DNA of 64,000 nt, from contig CAJKDY010000011.1 in the NCBI GenBank assembly GCA_905198835.1, positions 25,510 to 89,509 on the forward strand, in the 5' to 3' direction. Each line of letters opens with the position of its first letter. The stretch's first letter is position 1. The stretch is from an uncultured Eubacteriales bacterium (lineage in GTDB: Bacteria > Bacillota > Clostridia > Oscillospirales > Oscillospiraceae). A program made the position numbers and the translations under genes. This document shows, in pieces, positions 32,958 through 40,915 of the stretch. Below the pieces are notes generated by a model. It was not told the origin of the DNA, made no database searches, and was given only the letters and a program-made list of their open reading frames with translations.

Positions 32958-33791
32958 ATGAAACATATTATCGCCGTGCACGACCTCTCCGGCTTTGGCC
33001 GGTGCTCATTGAGCGTGGTGATGCCCACGCTCTCGGCCATGGGCGTGCGGTGTTATCCGCTGCTGACAGCCTACCTATCCGCCCACACCGCCTTTCCCAC
33101 TACCGGGCATGAGGTGTTTTTGGACCTCACCCGGGAGATGCCCCAGGTGCTGGAGCACTGGAAGGCCCTGGGCGCGCAGTTTGACGGCTTTTACAGCGGC
33201 TTTTTGGGCTCTGCCGAACAGATGGACACGCTGACGGCCTGTCTGCGGGACTTCCGGCGCCCCGGCTTTTGGGCCATGGTAGACCCCGTTATGGGCGACA
33301 ACGGCCAGCCCTATCGGACCTACACGCCCCAGCTCTGCGCCCGGATGGCGGAGCTGGCCGCCCAGGCCGACGTCATTACCCCCAACCTCACCGAGGCCGC
33401 CATTTTGCTGGGCGAGGACTATGACCCCGACCCCAGTCTGGATAAGGCCACCGATTGGCTCAACCGTCTCAGTCTGGATGGCCGCCGTTCAGTGGTGCTG
33501 ACAGGCCTTTCCCTGGCCCCCAGCACCCTGGGCGCGGGCTGTCTGGACCGGGAGACCGGCCAGGTATATACCGCCCAGGCGCCTTTGGCCCATGGGCGCT
33601 TCTCCGGCACCGGCGACCTTTTCGCCTCGGTGTGTCTTGGCAAGCTGCTGGCTGGGCAGAGCTTGTCCCAGGCCACCCAGGCCGCTGTGGACTTTGTGGC
33701 CAAGGCCGCCCAGGCCACTCTGGACCGGGGCGGCGATCCCCTGCAGGGCGCGGACTTCGAGCCGCTACTGGGGCTGCTCGCCCAGAGCTGA
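32958..33791 (+). CDS. Pyridoxal/pyridoxamine kinase (PdxY/PdxK family)
   Basis: 277-residue ribokinase-fold vitamin B6 kinase that phosphorylates pyridoxal, pyridoxine or pyridoxamine. HDLSGFGRCSL near the start, VDPVMGDNG, ITPNLTEA and the anion-hole motif FSGTGDLFASV with the catalytic Asp are intact. It follows ACAAAGGAGG and has its own promoter. It salvages B6 for the PLP pool; which vitamer it prefers cannot be read from sequence. Confidence 0.9.
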   Translation: MKHIIAVHDLSGFGRCSLSVVMPTLSAMGVRCYPLLTAYLSAHTAFPTTGHEVFLDLTREMPQVLEHWKALGAQFDGFYSGFLGSAEQMDTLTACLRDFRRPGFWAMVDPVMGDNGQPYRTYTPQLCARMAELAAQADVITPNLTEAAILLGEDYDPDPSLDKATDWLNRLSLDGRRSVVLTGLSLAPSTLGAGCLDRETGQVYTAQAPLAHGRFSGTGDLFASVCLGKLLAGQSLSQATQAAVDFVAKAAQATLDRGGDPLQGADFEPLLGLLAQS

Positions 33792-33793
33792 GT

Positions 33794-35320
33794 CTACGTC
33801 CTGGGTCGCAGCAGTCCCCGGCCCACACCTTGGGCCTGCAGTGCGGCCAGATAGAGGACGATGCCGAAGGCGGAGGTACTCACGCAGGACCAGAGCGCGC
33901 CAAGGCCTGTATCCAGCAGCTTGTGGAAGAGCAGTCGGCAGCAAAGGCCCATCAGAAGTGACCCCAGCCCCGGCGCTACCAAGGCGGTGAAGGTATCGGC
34001 CCGGATGCCCGAGCAGCGGCGGATATCCCACCAGTTGAGCCATGCGCCCACCAGGGAACTGACCCAAAGCCCAGTGACATAGCCCGCCATGCCGATGCGG
34101 GGATCGCCCACCAAAAACCAGGTGAAGGCCAGCTGCACCCCATCGCTAATGAGCATATTCCGGGCCGCGGCGCGCTGCCGGGCTAAGCCGTTGAGAGCGC
34201 TGCCCAGCACGGCTTGATAGCAGCTCAGCGCCACGCCTACCGCCAGCGGGAAAATATGCTGCCCGGCCTTTGGTTCGTTGAATAAGAGCGTACCTAAGGT
34301 AGGGCCGATGACGCACAGCAGCGCCATGGCTGGCAGGATGAGCAACGACGTGGCGTTCACCGCCCGGTTGAGCTGGGCCCTGGTCTCCCCCTCCCGGCCC
34401 AAAGACGAGGTCTGGGCCAGCTTGGGCACCAGCACCAGCCCCAGCGCGCCGATGAAGGCCGAGGGCATTAAGAGCATGGGCAAGGTCATGCCGTTGACAA
34501 TGCCGAAATCGCTCATGGCCTCGCTCACCGTGGCCCCGCCCTTGACCAGCAACTGAGGGATCAGGATGGCGTTGGCCGAGCCCATCAGATTGCCAAGCAG
34601 CGCCGTGGCCCCCACAGGGACGGCGATGCGGGCGATCTCGCCCCGGAGGGCCCGGGGCTCCAGCCGCCCCAAGGGTCCGTGGCCCATATACCGCCGGAAG
34701 AGGGCGGTCAGCGCGGTGGCGGAAAACACCTCGCAAGCGCACATTCCCAATACGATGGCCCCCACGGTCCCCTCCCCGGTCCGGGGCCGCAGGATCAGCA
34801 AAAAGCCCAGCACGGCGAGGGCACGGATGACCTGCTCGGCCATCTCGCACAGCGCCGGCGGCGTGACCCGGCCCGTGCCAAAGAAGCAGTGCTTTTGCAG
34901 GTTTTCGATACCGGTGAGCAGCAGGCATGGTAACAGCAGGCAAAGCCCCAACCGGGTCCGGGCGTCGCCCAGAACGTAGACTGAGATGGGGTCGGAGAGC
35001 AGGACCGTCACTACCGCCAGCGGCGCCAGCAGCAGGAAAAAGATGTGGAGACAGCTCCGACGCACCTGCCGCACCGACCCTAGGTCCGACCGGGCCGCGT
35101 ACCGGGCCGACAGCGTGGACGCCGCCACGGTGAGCCCTGCCGCCGTCAGCGAGCTCAGGACCGAATACACCGGCATGATGAGCTGGTAAAGGCCCATCAG
35201 CTCCGAGCCGATGAGCCGAGACAGGGCAATGCGGTAGAAAAAGCCCACCAGCTGGCCAAACAGGCCGCTGAAGGTGAGCAGAGCCGTGCCGTAGGTCATG
35301 CTGTCCCCTCTGCGCGCCAC
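33794..35320 (-). CDS. SpoVB-like polysaccharide/lipid flippase (MOP superfamily)
   Basis: Membrane protein of about 508 residues with some 12-14 hydrophobic segments. The start LLTFSGLFGQLVGFFYRIALSRLIG...MGLYQLIMPVYSV is the usual signature of the SpoVB/MurJ-like PST group, which flips lipid-linked glycan precursors. In Bacillus SpoVB acts in spore cortex formation, which fits a spore former. GTG 35320 with AAGGGGGG 7 bases upstream is used; ATG 35299 with GAGGGG is an equally possible start. Monocistronic; ends three bases from the convergent kinase gene. Confidence 0.85.
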   Translation of the reverse strand: MARRGDSMTYGTALLTFSGLFGQLVGFFYRIALSRLIGSELMGLYQLIMPVYSVLSSLTAAGLTVAASTLSARYAARSDLGSVRQVRRSCLHIFFLLLAPLAVVTVLLSDPISVYVLGDARTRLGLCLLLPCLLLTGIENLQKHCFFGTGRVTPPALCEMAEQVIRALAVLGFLLILRPRTGEGTVGAIVLGMCACEVFSATALTALFRRYMGHGPLGRLEPRALRGEIARIAVPVGATALLGNLMGSANAILIPQLLVKGGATVSEAMSDFGIVNGMTLPMLLMPSAFIGALGLVLVPKLAQTSSLGREGETRAQLNRAVNATSLLILPAMALLCVIGPTLGTLLFNEPKAGQHIFPLAVGVALSCYQAVLGSALNGLARQRAAARNMLISDGVQLAFTWFLVGDPRIGMAGYVTGLWVSSLVGAWLNWWDIRRCSGIRADTFTALVAPGLGSLLMGLCCRLLFHKLLDTGLGALWSCVSTSAFGIVLYLAALQAQGVGRGLLRPRT

Positions 35321-35396
35321 AGTGCCGCCCCCCTTCCCTCTACCCTATGCGCGCCTTGCCCCGGCAAGAACCGGGAAGGTAGGACAGCATTGCCCC

Positions 35397-35425
35397 TTGT
35401 GCTTTTGGCGCAAATGAGCTATAAT
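35397..35425 (+). promoter_or_regulatory. Promoter of the DUF4364 gene
   Basis: TTGTGC, 17-base spacer, perfect TATAAT, 36 bases before the ATG. Confidence 0.7.
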
Positions 35426-35460
35426 GAGATAAACATAAGTTCGAGAAAGGAGGCGGCGGC

Positions 35461-35991
35461 ATGGGATTTCTTCGAGGACCGCTGGATGTGAAGCTGCTGG
35501 TTTTATACATTATGAGCCGTGTGGCCGCGCCCATTAGCTTTGACGCTCTCACAGACTTAGTGCTGGACTGCGAGGAGGTGGACTACTTCCTCTTCGCCCA
35601 GGAGGTAGGCGAGCTGGTGACCCGGGGCCAGCTGGTGCTGGACGATGGCGGACTCTATACCATCACCGAAAAGGGCCGCGCCAATAGCGGCATTATGGAA
35701 GACAGCCTCTCCACCGCCATCCGGGGCAAGGCAAACCGCGCCCTGGCCGTTCTCAACGCCGCCCTGCGCCGGGACGCCCAGGTCACCGCACAGCTGGTGG
35801 ACGAGGGCGAAGGCCGCTGTCATGTGGAGCTGGGCCTGACCGACGACGCAGGCCCTCTCTTCTCCCTGACCCTGGCCGTCCCCTCCAAGGAGCTGGGCGA
35901 CAAGATCGTCCGCCACTACCACGACGCCCCCGAGGACTGCTTCAACGCCCTGTTGACCCTGCTGCTCCAGGGGCCAAAGGAGAACGGCTGA
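35461..35991 (+). CDS. DUF4364 family protein, winged-helix-like
   Basis: 176-residue cytosolic protein matching the clostridial DUF4364 family by its layout. Residues about 8-75 look like a winged helix (VKLLVLYIMSRVAAPISFDALTD, then YTITEKGR in the wing), similar to PadR or MarR folds, so DNA binding is plausible. The C-terminal half is alpha/beta (VELGLTDDAGPLFSLTLAVPS). No partner gene is adjacent. Strong AAAGGAGG site. Function unknown. Confidence 0.82.
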   Translation: MGFLRGPLDVKLLVLYIMSRVAAPISFDALTDLVLDCEEVDYFLFAQEVGELVTRGQLVLDDGGLYTITEKGRANSGIMEDSLSTAIRGKANRALAVLNAALRRDAQVTAQLVDEGEGRCHVELGLTDDAGPLFSLTLAVPSKELGDKIVRHYHDAPEDCFNALLTLLLQGPKENG

Positions 35992-36000
35992 ACATCGAAA

Positions 36001-36040
36001 AAATAGGGGGCGGCGCGAAAGCGCCACCCCTATTTATTAT
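36001..36040 (+). terminator. Terminator of the DUF4364 gene
   Basis: 9-bp stem AAATAGGGG/CCCCTATTT with inner GGCGC-GAAA-GCGCC hairpin and TTATTAT. Confidence 0.85.
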
Positions 36041-36134
36041 AAGCAAAATATTCAATAAGAAGATATAATATCAGCTTATTACTCCTTATCTTTTCCATTG
36101 GGAGACATATACAGGCCTCCCCTGTCATCCGTCT

Positions 36135-37286
36135 TCACAGCTCCACGCAGTAGCGGCGGATGAGGTGGCCGTCGGCGTCGGGCACCTTATTCTCCAAGGT
36201 CGCCTGGTAGTGGAGGATGGTACGCACCGAGGCGGCGTTGTCGTCATAGCAGTGGATGAGCACCCGCTCCAGGCCCAGCTCGTCCCGGCAGTAGGCCAGG
36301 GCCAGGCCCAGAAGCTCTGTGGCGTAGCCCCGGCGGCGAAGATCTGGGTGGATGCAGTAACCGATGTGCCCGCCGATGTGGGTCAGGGCATCGTTGAGGG
36401 CGTGGCGGATGTTGACGATGCCCACCATCTGCCCCTGGCCGTCCAGGGCCAGGAAGGTGTCACCGGGCATCCAGCCGGGGTTTTTGCCCAGGGCGTTGAC
36501 GGTACGCCAGGTCTCATAGTCAGTCATGGTCTCCAACCCCGATGAGCCGTTGCACACCTCCCCGGCATCCAAAAAGGCCTGCCGATAGGCTCGGACCATG
36601 GCCTCATGCTCAGATGCTGGCCGCACCAGCGTCAGCCGTGCCGATAGGGTCTCCCCTTTCACCGCCACGCAGCGGCAGATGGGCTTGCCCTCGTTGTAAA
36701 ATTTCTCCTCGTAGTCGGTCATCACGCCGCGAGGCCCGTTGGCGTGGAGGTCCCGGGTCACCTCGGTCAGCGTGTAGCCCGCCTTGGGAAACTGGAACAG
36801 GGACCACTCAAAGAGGTCCTTGTTGTCGGTCTTGAAATGGATCTCACCGCCGGCGGGCATCACTCCGGCATAGAGCCGCAGGAAGTCCGGATGGGTCAGC
36901 CGCCGCTTGGATTGCTGGCTGGAGGGCCAGGGGTCGGAGAAGTTCAGGTAGACCCGACTCACCTCGCCGGGGGCGAACCAGTCGGTGACGCCCCGGGCGT
37001 CGGCGTCGATAAAGCGGACGTTGACAAGGCCCAGTGCTTGGGCGCGCTCCATGGCCATGACCATGGCGTCGGCCACCCGCTCCACGGCCACAAAGAGCAC
37101 ATCAGGCTCGGCCTTAGCGGTCTCCACGGTGAAGCGGCCCTTGCCGCAGCCCAGCTCCAGCCGCACCTCCCGGCAGCCGGGCAGCAGCTTTGCCCAGCGG
37201 CCCTTATGCTCCCATGGAGTTTGGCATAAAAGCGCGCCCTGCCGCTCCATGCGCTCGGCCAAATGGGCCTTTTTCCGCATCCGCAT
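36135..37286 (-). CDS. trmB: tRNA (guanine-46-N7)-methyltransferase fused to a GNAT acetyltransferase
   Basis: 383 residues in two domains. Residues 1-215 are TrmB, which makes m7G46 in tRNA: SAM motif LELGCGKGRF near 44, VAVER, NFSDPWP near 115, and TDYEEKFYNEGKPI. Residues about 218-383 are a GNAT acetyltransferase with CoA motif IHPDLRRRGYATELLGLAL. The frame is continuous and no stop lies between domains. ATG 37286 follows GGAGGAGAAACGAG. TrmB is normally alone at about 215 residues, so this is a true fusion or an error that removed a stop codon. The acetyl acceptor is unknown. Confidence 0.92.
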   Translation of the reverse strand: MRMRKKAHLAERMERQGALLCQTPWEHKGRWAKLLPGCREVRLELGCGKGRFTVETAKAEPDVLFVAVERVADAMVMAMERAQALGLVNVRFIDADARGVTDWFAPGEVSRVYLNFSDPWPSSQQSKRRLTHPDFLRLYAGVMPAGGEIHFKTDNKDLFEWSLFQFPKAGYTLTEVTRDLHANGPRGVMTDYEEKFYNEGKPICRCVAVKGETLSARLTLVRPASEHEAMVRAYRQAFLDAGEVCNGSSGLETMTDYETWRTVNALGKNPGWMPGDTFLALDGQGQMVGIVNIRHALNDALTHIGGHIGYCIHPDLRRRGYATELLGLALAYCRDELGLERVLIHCYDDNAASVRTILHYQATLENKVPDADGHLIRRYCVEL

Positions 37287-37341
37287 CTCGTTTCTCCTCC
37301 GTTTCTTCGATAAAAAGCATTGTACCACAGCCAAGAAAACC

Positions 37342-37370
37342 TTGCAATCCCCTTCCGTTTCGATTATAAT
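37342..37370 (+). promoter_or_regulatory. Promoter of tRNA-Pro
   Basis: TTGCAA, 17-base spacer, perfect TATAAT, 12 bases before the tRNA. Confidence 0.75.
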
Positions 37371-37382
37371 ATCTCGTTGTAT

Positions 37383-37458
37383 CCGGGTGTAGCGAAGTTG
37401 GTATCGCGCCTGGTTTGGGACCAGGAGACCGTGGGTTCGAGCCCCGCCACTCGGACCA
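37383..37458 (+). tRNA. tRNA-Pro, anticodon TGG
   Basis: 76 bases with CCA. Acceptor CCGGGTG pairs with CACTCGG (one G-T pair); anticodon stem CCTGG/CCAGG with loop TTTGGGA gives TGG. T-loop GGTTCGAGCCC is normal. Confidence 0.94.
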
Positions 37459-37495
37459 AAAAAGCCTTGAAATCATAAGATTTCAAGGCTTTTTC
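37459..37495 (+). terminator. Terminator of tRNA-Pro
   Basis: Stem AAAAAGCCTTGAAATC/GATTTCAAGGCTTTTT with loop ATAA; its T-rich arms can also end the minus-strand flavodoxin-DUF362 operon. Confidence 0.88.
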
Positions 37496-37513
37496 TTTGC
37501 GGTTGGCACGGCA

Positions 37514-39562
37514 CTACTTTACCGGGAGCTGGATCAGCTCGATCCCCTCGGTCTTGCCCAGGTTTCGGCTATATTGCTTTTGGGTGGAGTTGTTCCAATG
37601 CTCATGGACGCCCAGGTTGGAAACGGTGTGGCCCTGGCTGTCGGTGTAGGTCGTTTTCGAGGGGGCCTGGGACACCAGAGCCGCCTCATGGAGATAATTC
37701 TCCACCGTAGCGTTATTTCGCAAAGAGCCGTTGCGGCTGGTGACCGCCGGTTCGTTCATCAAGAAGTCGGCCCCTACGCTGTCGATGGCCACCGGGTCTT
37801 GGGAGACAAAGACGCTGGCGGTATAGTGGCCGTTGAAGGGCGCTTGCTGCCATTTGGAATTGTCGGCGGTGATGGACGCGCCCTCGCTGGGGGCGCAGAT
37901 GATGGCGTCCAGCATATAGAGCACCGTCTTGCCGCCCAGGTCGGCGTTTGCCATCAGGTCTACCAGCGGGCTGTAAATGCCCATCTCGTTGCGGGTGAGC
38001 CATTGGTGGAGGTTGGCCCCCTCCGGGGGACGCATCAGGTTGCCGTTGAGAAAGGAGCCGAAGTGGTTTTTGCCGCACAGGGTGATGCCGTAGCTGTGGC
38101 CCTTCAAATTAGCCAGATTGATGACGTACTCCGCCTCGGTGACGCAGGTGGGCAGATAGTTGACCTTGCCGCTGAAGGGGTGAGACCACTGGATGGGGGC
38201 ATTCTCATCGGCCACGCCGTTGTTCCGGCCTACAAAGTGTACACCGTCAAGCTGCCCTTGGGTACAAAGCTCCACCATGTACTCCGGGAACAGCCGGGAC
38301 ACGTCGTAGACGGTAATATCATAGGGAGCCACCCCCGCGTCCCGCACCAGAGAGGTGAGCAGGGCTTTGAGCAGCACGGGGTTTGTATAACTCATGGCGG
38401 TACGCCCAGAGGTATCGTCGTCCATAACGGCAGAGCCATTGATGTTGGCTTTAATGGCGATTTTTTGTCCCTTGGTATAGCCGCCGGTGAGGCCACGGCT
38501 CTGTCGGTTGGCGGCAAAGAGAGCCGTCCAGCCTTCCTTTGCTGTGTCCTTTCCACCCAGGGAGGCGATGGAGCGATCCACCATCGCTTGAATGGCGCTC
38601 TCGTCAAAGTGGTCCAACTCCCACCAGTAGCCGCTGCCGTCCCAGCTGACCGAGGCCGGATCATGGGCCCAGACCACCCGGCCAGGCATAGCACCCACAG
38701 CCGTGCCGTAGGGTTTATGCTGAGGATATACGCCGTCGTAGGGCAAGGATTCTTTCTCCTTTTCGGGCAAGTCCAGACCATTGATCCAGCTTTCCATCGT
38801 GCTGCGGGAGGTGCCGCTGGGGAAGCGCTTTCCAGTAAGCCAGTTGGCATTAGGTGCCAGAGGCTTGATAGTGCTGTCGCTATATCCGCTGGAGTGAGAG
38901 GTGCAGAAAGGAACAACAGTCTTACCACTAAAATCATAGCTTTCCAGGAAAGTGCTGATGATACGGGGTGGCTGACCGTGCCAGATAGGGTAGCCGATCA
39001 ACACAACGTCGTAGCCATCCATATTATCCACAGAACCGTTAATTGCGGGGCGGGCGTCGGGGTCATTCTGTTCCTGGTCAGCTCGTCCGCCGGTATAATA
39101 GGCCAGGTCAGCCGAAGTATAGGGAACTTCTGGCACGATTTCATAGAGGTCGGCATCCAGAATATCTGCTGCATACTCCGCTAACGGCTTCGTGGTGTTG
39201 GTGGCGGAGAAGTAGGCCACCAGCACCCGGCTCCTGTCGGGCAGCGTTAGGTCCTGGGCGGGCAGGAGCGGGCGGGCATCCTTGTCCATCACAAAGCTCT
39301 TGAAGGTGCTCCCTTCCGGCAGTGTGTGCCCAAACTGGGCTACTACGGCAGCAGTCCCGGCCAGGACGGCGTTCACCGCACAGCCCACCATTTTTCCGCT
39401 ATGATATGCCGCAGTGATCAGCGTGCTCTCAGGCACGCCGTCCAAGGCCAGCTCCAGCGTGTCCTCCTCCGCCTTCGTAACGGAAACAGCCGCCGGAGCG
39501 GCGCAGGCGCTCACCTGCAGGGTCATGACCAGTGCCAACAGGCAGATCAAAACTCGTTTCAT
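37514..39562 (-). CDS. Exported flavodoxin-DUF362 fusion lipoprotein
   Basis: 682 residues. Signal peptide with a possible lipobox ending at Cys 20 (VSAC). After a small domain (about 30-105) comes a flavodoxin domain (about 112-270): FMN phosphate loop YFSATNTT, VLIGYPIWHG and VPFCTSHSSGYSDS. From about 290 to the end it matches DUF362 (KIAIKANING, INLANLKGHSYGITLCGKNHFGSF, SQDPVAIDSVGADFLM). DUF362 proteins are usually cytosolic and often carry iron-sulfur clusters; here it is exported and lacks an obvious CxxCxxC set. AAGGAGGTATC precedes ATG; it starts 13 bases after the hydrolase gene. Role probably extracytoplasmic redox chemistry. Confidence 0.85.
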   Translation of the reverse strand: MKRVLICLLALVMTLQVSACAAPAAVSVTKAEEDTLELALDGVPESTLITAAYHSGKMVGCAVNAVLAGTAAVVAQFGHTLPEGSTFKSFVMDKDARPLLPAQDLTLPDRSRVLVAYFSATNTTKPLAEYAADILDADLYEIVPEVPYTSADLAYYTGGRADQEQNDPDARPAINGSVDNMDGYDVVLIGYPIWHGQPPRIISTFLESYDFSGKTVVPFCTSHSSGYSDSTIKPLAPNANWLTGKRFPSGTSRSTMESWINGLDLPEKEKESLPYDGVYPQHKPYGTAVGAMPGRVVWAHDPASVSWDGSGYWWELDHFDESAIQAMVDRSIASLGGKDTAKEGWTALFAANRQSRGLTGGYTKGQKIAIKANINGSAVMDDDTSGRTAMSYTNPVLLKALLTSLVRDAGVAPYDITVYDVSRLFPEYMVELCTQGQLDGVHFVGRNNGVADENAPIQWSHPFSGKVNYLPTCVTEAEYVINLANLKGHSYGITLCGKNHFGSFLNGNLMRPPEGANLHQWLTRNEMGIYSPLVDLMANADLGGKTVLYMLDAIICAPSEGASITADNSKWQQAPFNGHYTASVFVSQDPVAIDSVGADFLMNEPAVTSRNGSLRNNATVENYLHEAALVSQAPSKTTYTDSQGHTVSNLGVHEHWNNSTQKQYSRNLGKTEGIELIQLPVK

Positions 39563-39575
39563 AATAGATACCTCC

Positions 39576-40550
39576 TTATTTCAGGTACAGGCGGAAAAAG
39601 TTTTCAATCTTATCAAAGGGAATAACGTCGGTGCGGTCATAGAGGTCGGTATGCACTGCGCCGGGGATAATGAGCAGCTCCTTGTTGTCCCCGGTCAGCT
39701 TGGCAAAGGCGTCGCGGCTGAAATAGCAGGAGTGGGCCTTTTCCCCGTGGACCAGGAGGACGGCGCTCTCGATCTCCCCGGCGTAGGCCAGGATGGGCTG
39801 GTTGAGGAAGGATAGGCAGCCCGTCACATTCCAGCCGCCGTTGGAGTTGAGGCTCCGGGGATGATAACCCCGTGGAGTCTTGTAGTAGTCGTGGTAGTCC
39901 TTCACGAAAAAGGGCGCATCCTCCGGGAGCGGGTCTACCACCCCGCCGCCCAGGGTGTATTCTCCGCTTTTATAGTCAGCGGTACGCTGGGCGTTGAGGG
40001 TCTTGCGCTTCTCCTGCCGGGCCTGGGCGCTGTCCTCGGCGTCGAAGTAGCCCTTGGCGTTGACCCGGCTCATGTCGTACATGGTCATGGCGGCGGTGGC
40101 CTTGATCCGGGTGTCGATGGCGGCGGCGTTCAGGGCCATACCGCCCCAGCCGCAGATACCGATGATACCGATTTTGTCAGGGTCAACATTCTCCTGAACG
40201 CTTAGGAAGTCCACCGCCGCCTGGAAGTCCTCGGTGTTGATGTCCGGGGAGGCCATGTACCGGGGCGCTCCGCCGCTCTCGCCGGTGAAGGAGGGGTCAA
40301 GGGCCATGGTGAGGAAGCCCCGCTCCGCCATGGTCTGGGCGTACAGCCCGGAACACTGCTCCTTGACCGCACCAAAGGGGCCGCACACGGCGATAGCGGG
40401 CAGCTTACCCTCTGCCCCCTTGGGTGCATAGAGGTCGGCACACAGGGTGATGCCGTAGCGGTTGTGGAAAGTCACTTTCCGATGCTCCACCCTCTCGCTC
40501 TTGGGAAAGGTCTTGTCCCATTCCTGGGTCAACGTCAGCTTTTCTTCCAT
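39576..40550 (-). CDS. Alpha/beta hydrolase (dienelactone hydrolase-like)
   Basis: 324-residue cytosolic hydrolase. Elements of the fold: LPAIAVCGPFGAVKEQ (oxyanion region), ALDPSFTGESGG, the nucleophile-elbow position GICGWGGMAL, where Cys stands in the GxSxG place, and HGEKAHSCYFSRDA with GAVHTDLYD near the end supplying acid and histidine. A cysteine nucleophile is typical of dienelactone hydrolase relatives. Start ATG 40550 lies one base beyond the upstream gene's stop, so translation is coupled. Substrate unknown. Confidence 0.84.
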   Translation of the reverse strand: MEEKLTLTQEWDKTFPKSERVEHRKVTFHNRYGITLCADLYAPKGAEGKLPAIAVCGPFGAVKEQCSGLYAQTMAERGFLTMALDPSFTGESGGAPRYMASPDINTEDFQAAVDFLSVQENVDPDKIGIIGICGWGGMALNAAAIDTRIKATAAMTMYDMSRVNAKGYFDAEDSAQARQEKRKTLNAQRTADYKSGEYTLGGGVVDPLPEDAPFFVKDYHDYYKTPRGYHPRSLNSNGGWNVTGCLSFLNQPILAYAGEIESAVLLVHGEKAHSCYFSRDAFAKLTGDNKELLIIPGAVHTDLYDRTDVIPFDKIENFFRLYLK

Positions 40551-40551
40551 C

Positions 40552-40797
40552 CTACATTCCTCCTTGTTGTTTTGCTTTCTTTTCCATTTGATAAACGAGG
40601 TAATCCAGACAGTCAATTTTCTTTTCCGCCATATGGTAGTGTTCCAAAAGGCTTTTGCGGTGCTTGGCGAGAAGTGTAAGGGCCTCTTCCTCCCGTCTCT
40701 GCTCCATCAGTGACAGGCATCGCCCTGTCAGTACCGGGTCACAGCCCGCGTCCATCAGGTTTTGCCGCAAGGCGTCTTTGTCCTCCAAAGTCACCAC
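40552..40797 (-). CDS. Small helical protein (81 aa) heading the hydrolase operon
   Basis: Unnamed 81-residue, highly charged, mostly helical protein (LMEQRREEEALTLLAKHRKSLLEHYH...CLDYLVYQMEK). The C-terminal pattern resembles the effector-end helices of some MerR-type regulators, but no DNA-binding domain is present. Start is GTG with AGAAGGGG upstream. It overlaps the hydrolase ribosome site and is probably coupled to it. It diverges from the LysR gene, so it is probably a LysR target. Function unknown. Confidence 0.7.
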   Translation of the reverse strand: MVTLEDKDALRQNLMDAGCDPVLTGRCLSLMEQRREEEALTLLAKHRKSLLEHYHMAEKKIDCLDYLVYQMEKKAKQQGGM

Positions 40798-40811
40798 CCC
40801 CTTCTGCCCTT

Positions 40812-40840
40812 ATTGTATAAGCAGGGAAATGAAATAGCAA
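40812..40840 (-). promoter_or_regulatory. Promoter of the hydrolase/flavodoxin operon
   Basis: Minus strand: TTGCTA, 17-base spacer, TACAAT. Confidence 0.6.
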
Positions 40841-40860
40841 ATACTTAGTTTCTATATCGT

Positions 40861-40881
40861 GTTATTCTTGAAACGAATAAC
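40861..40881. promoter_or_regulatory. LysR-type binding site
   Basis: GTTATTC-N7-GAATAAC palindrome. It overlaps the -35 box of the lysR promoter and is centred about 65 bases upstream of the divergent operon's start, the classic position for LysR autorepression plus activation. Confidence 0.6.
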
Positions 40882-40896
40882 GATTCCTGCTATACT
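40868..40896 (+). promoter_or_regulatory. Promoter of the lysR gene
   Basis: TTGAAA, 17-base spacer, TATACT, 20 bases before the ATG. Confidence 0.65.
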
Positions 40897-40915
40897 ATGG
40901 GCGGGAGGCGTTTAT

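Noticed and set aside
36041..36134. AT-rich stretch between DUF4364 and trmB as a promoter region
   Set aside because: Both flanking genes end here (convergent); several TATAAT-like strings occur, but no gene starts from them.
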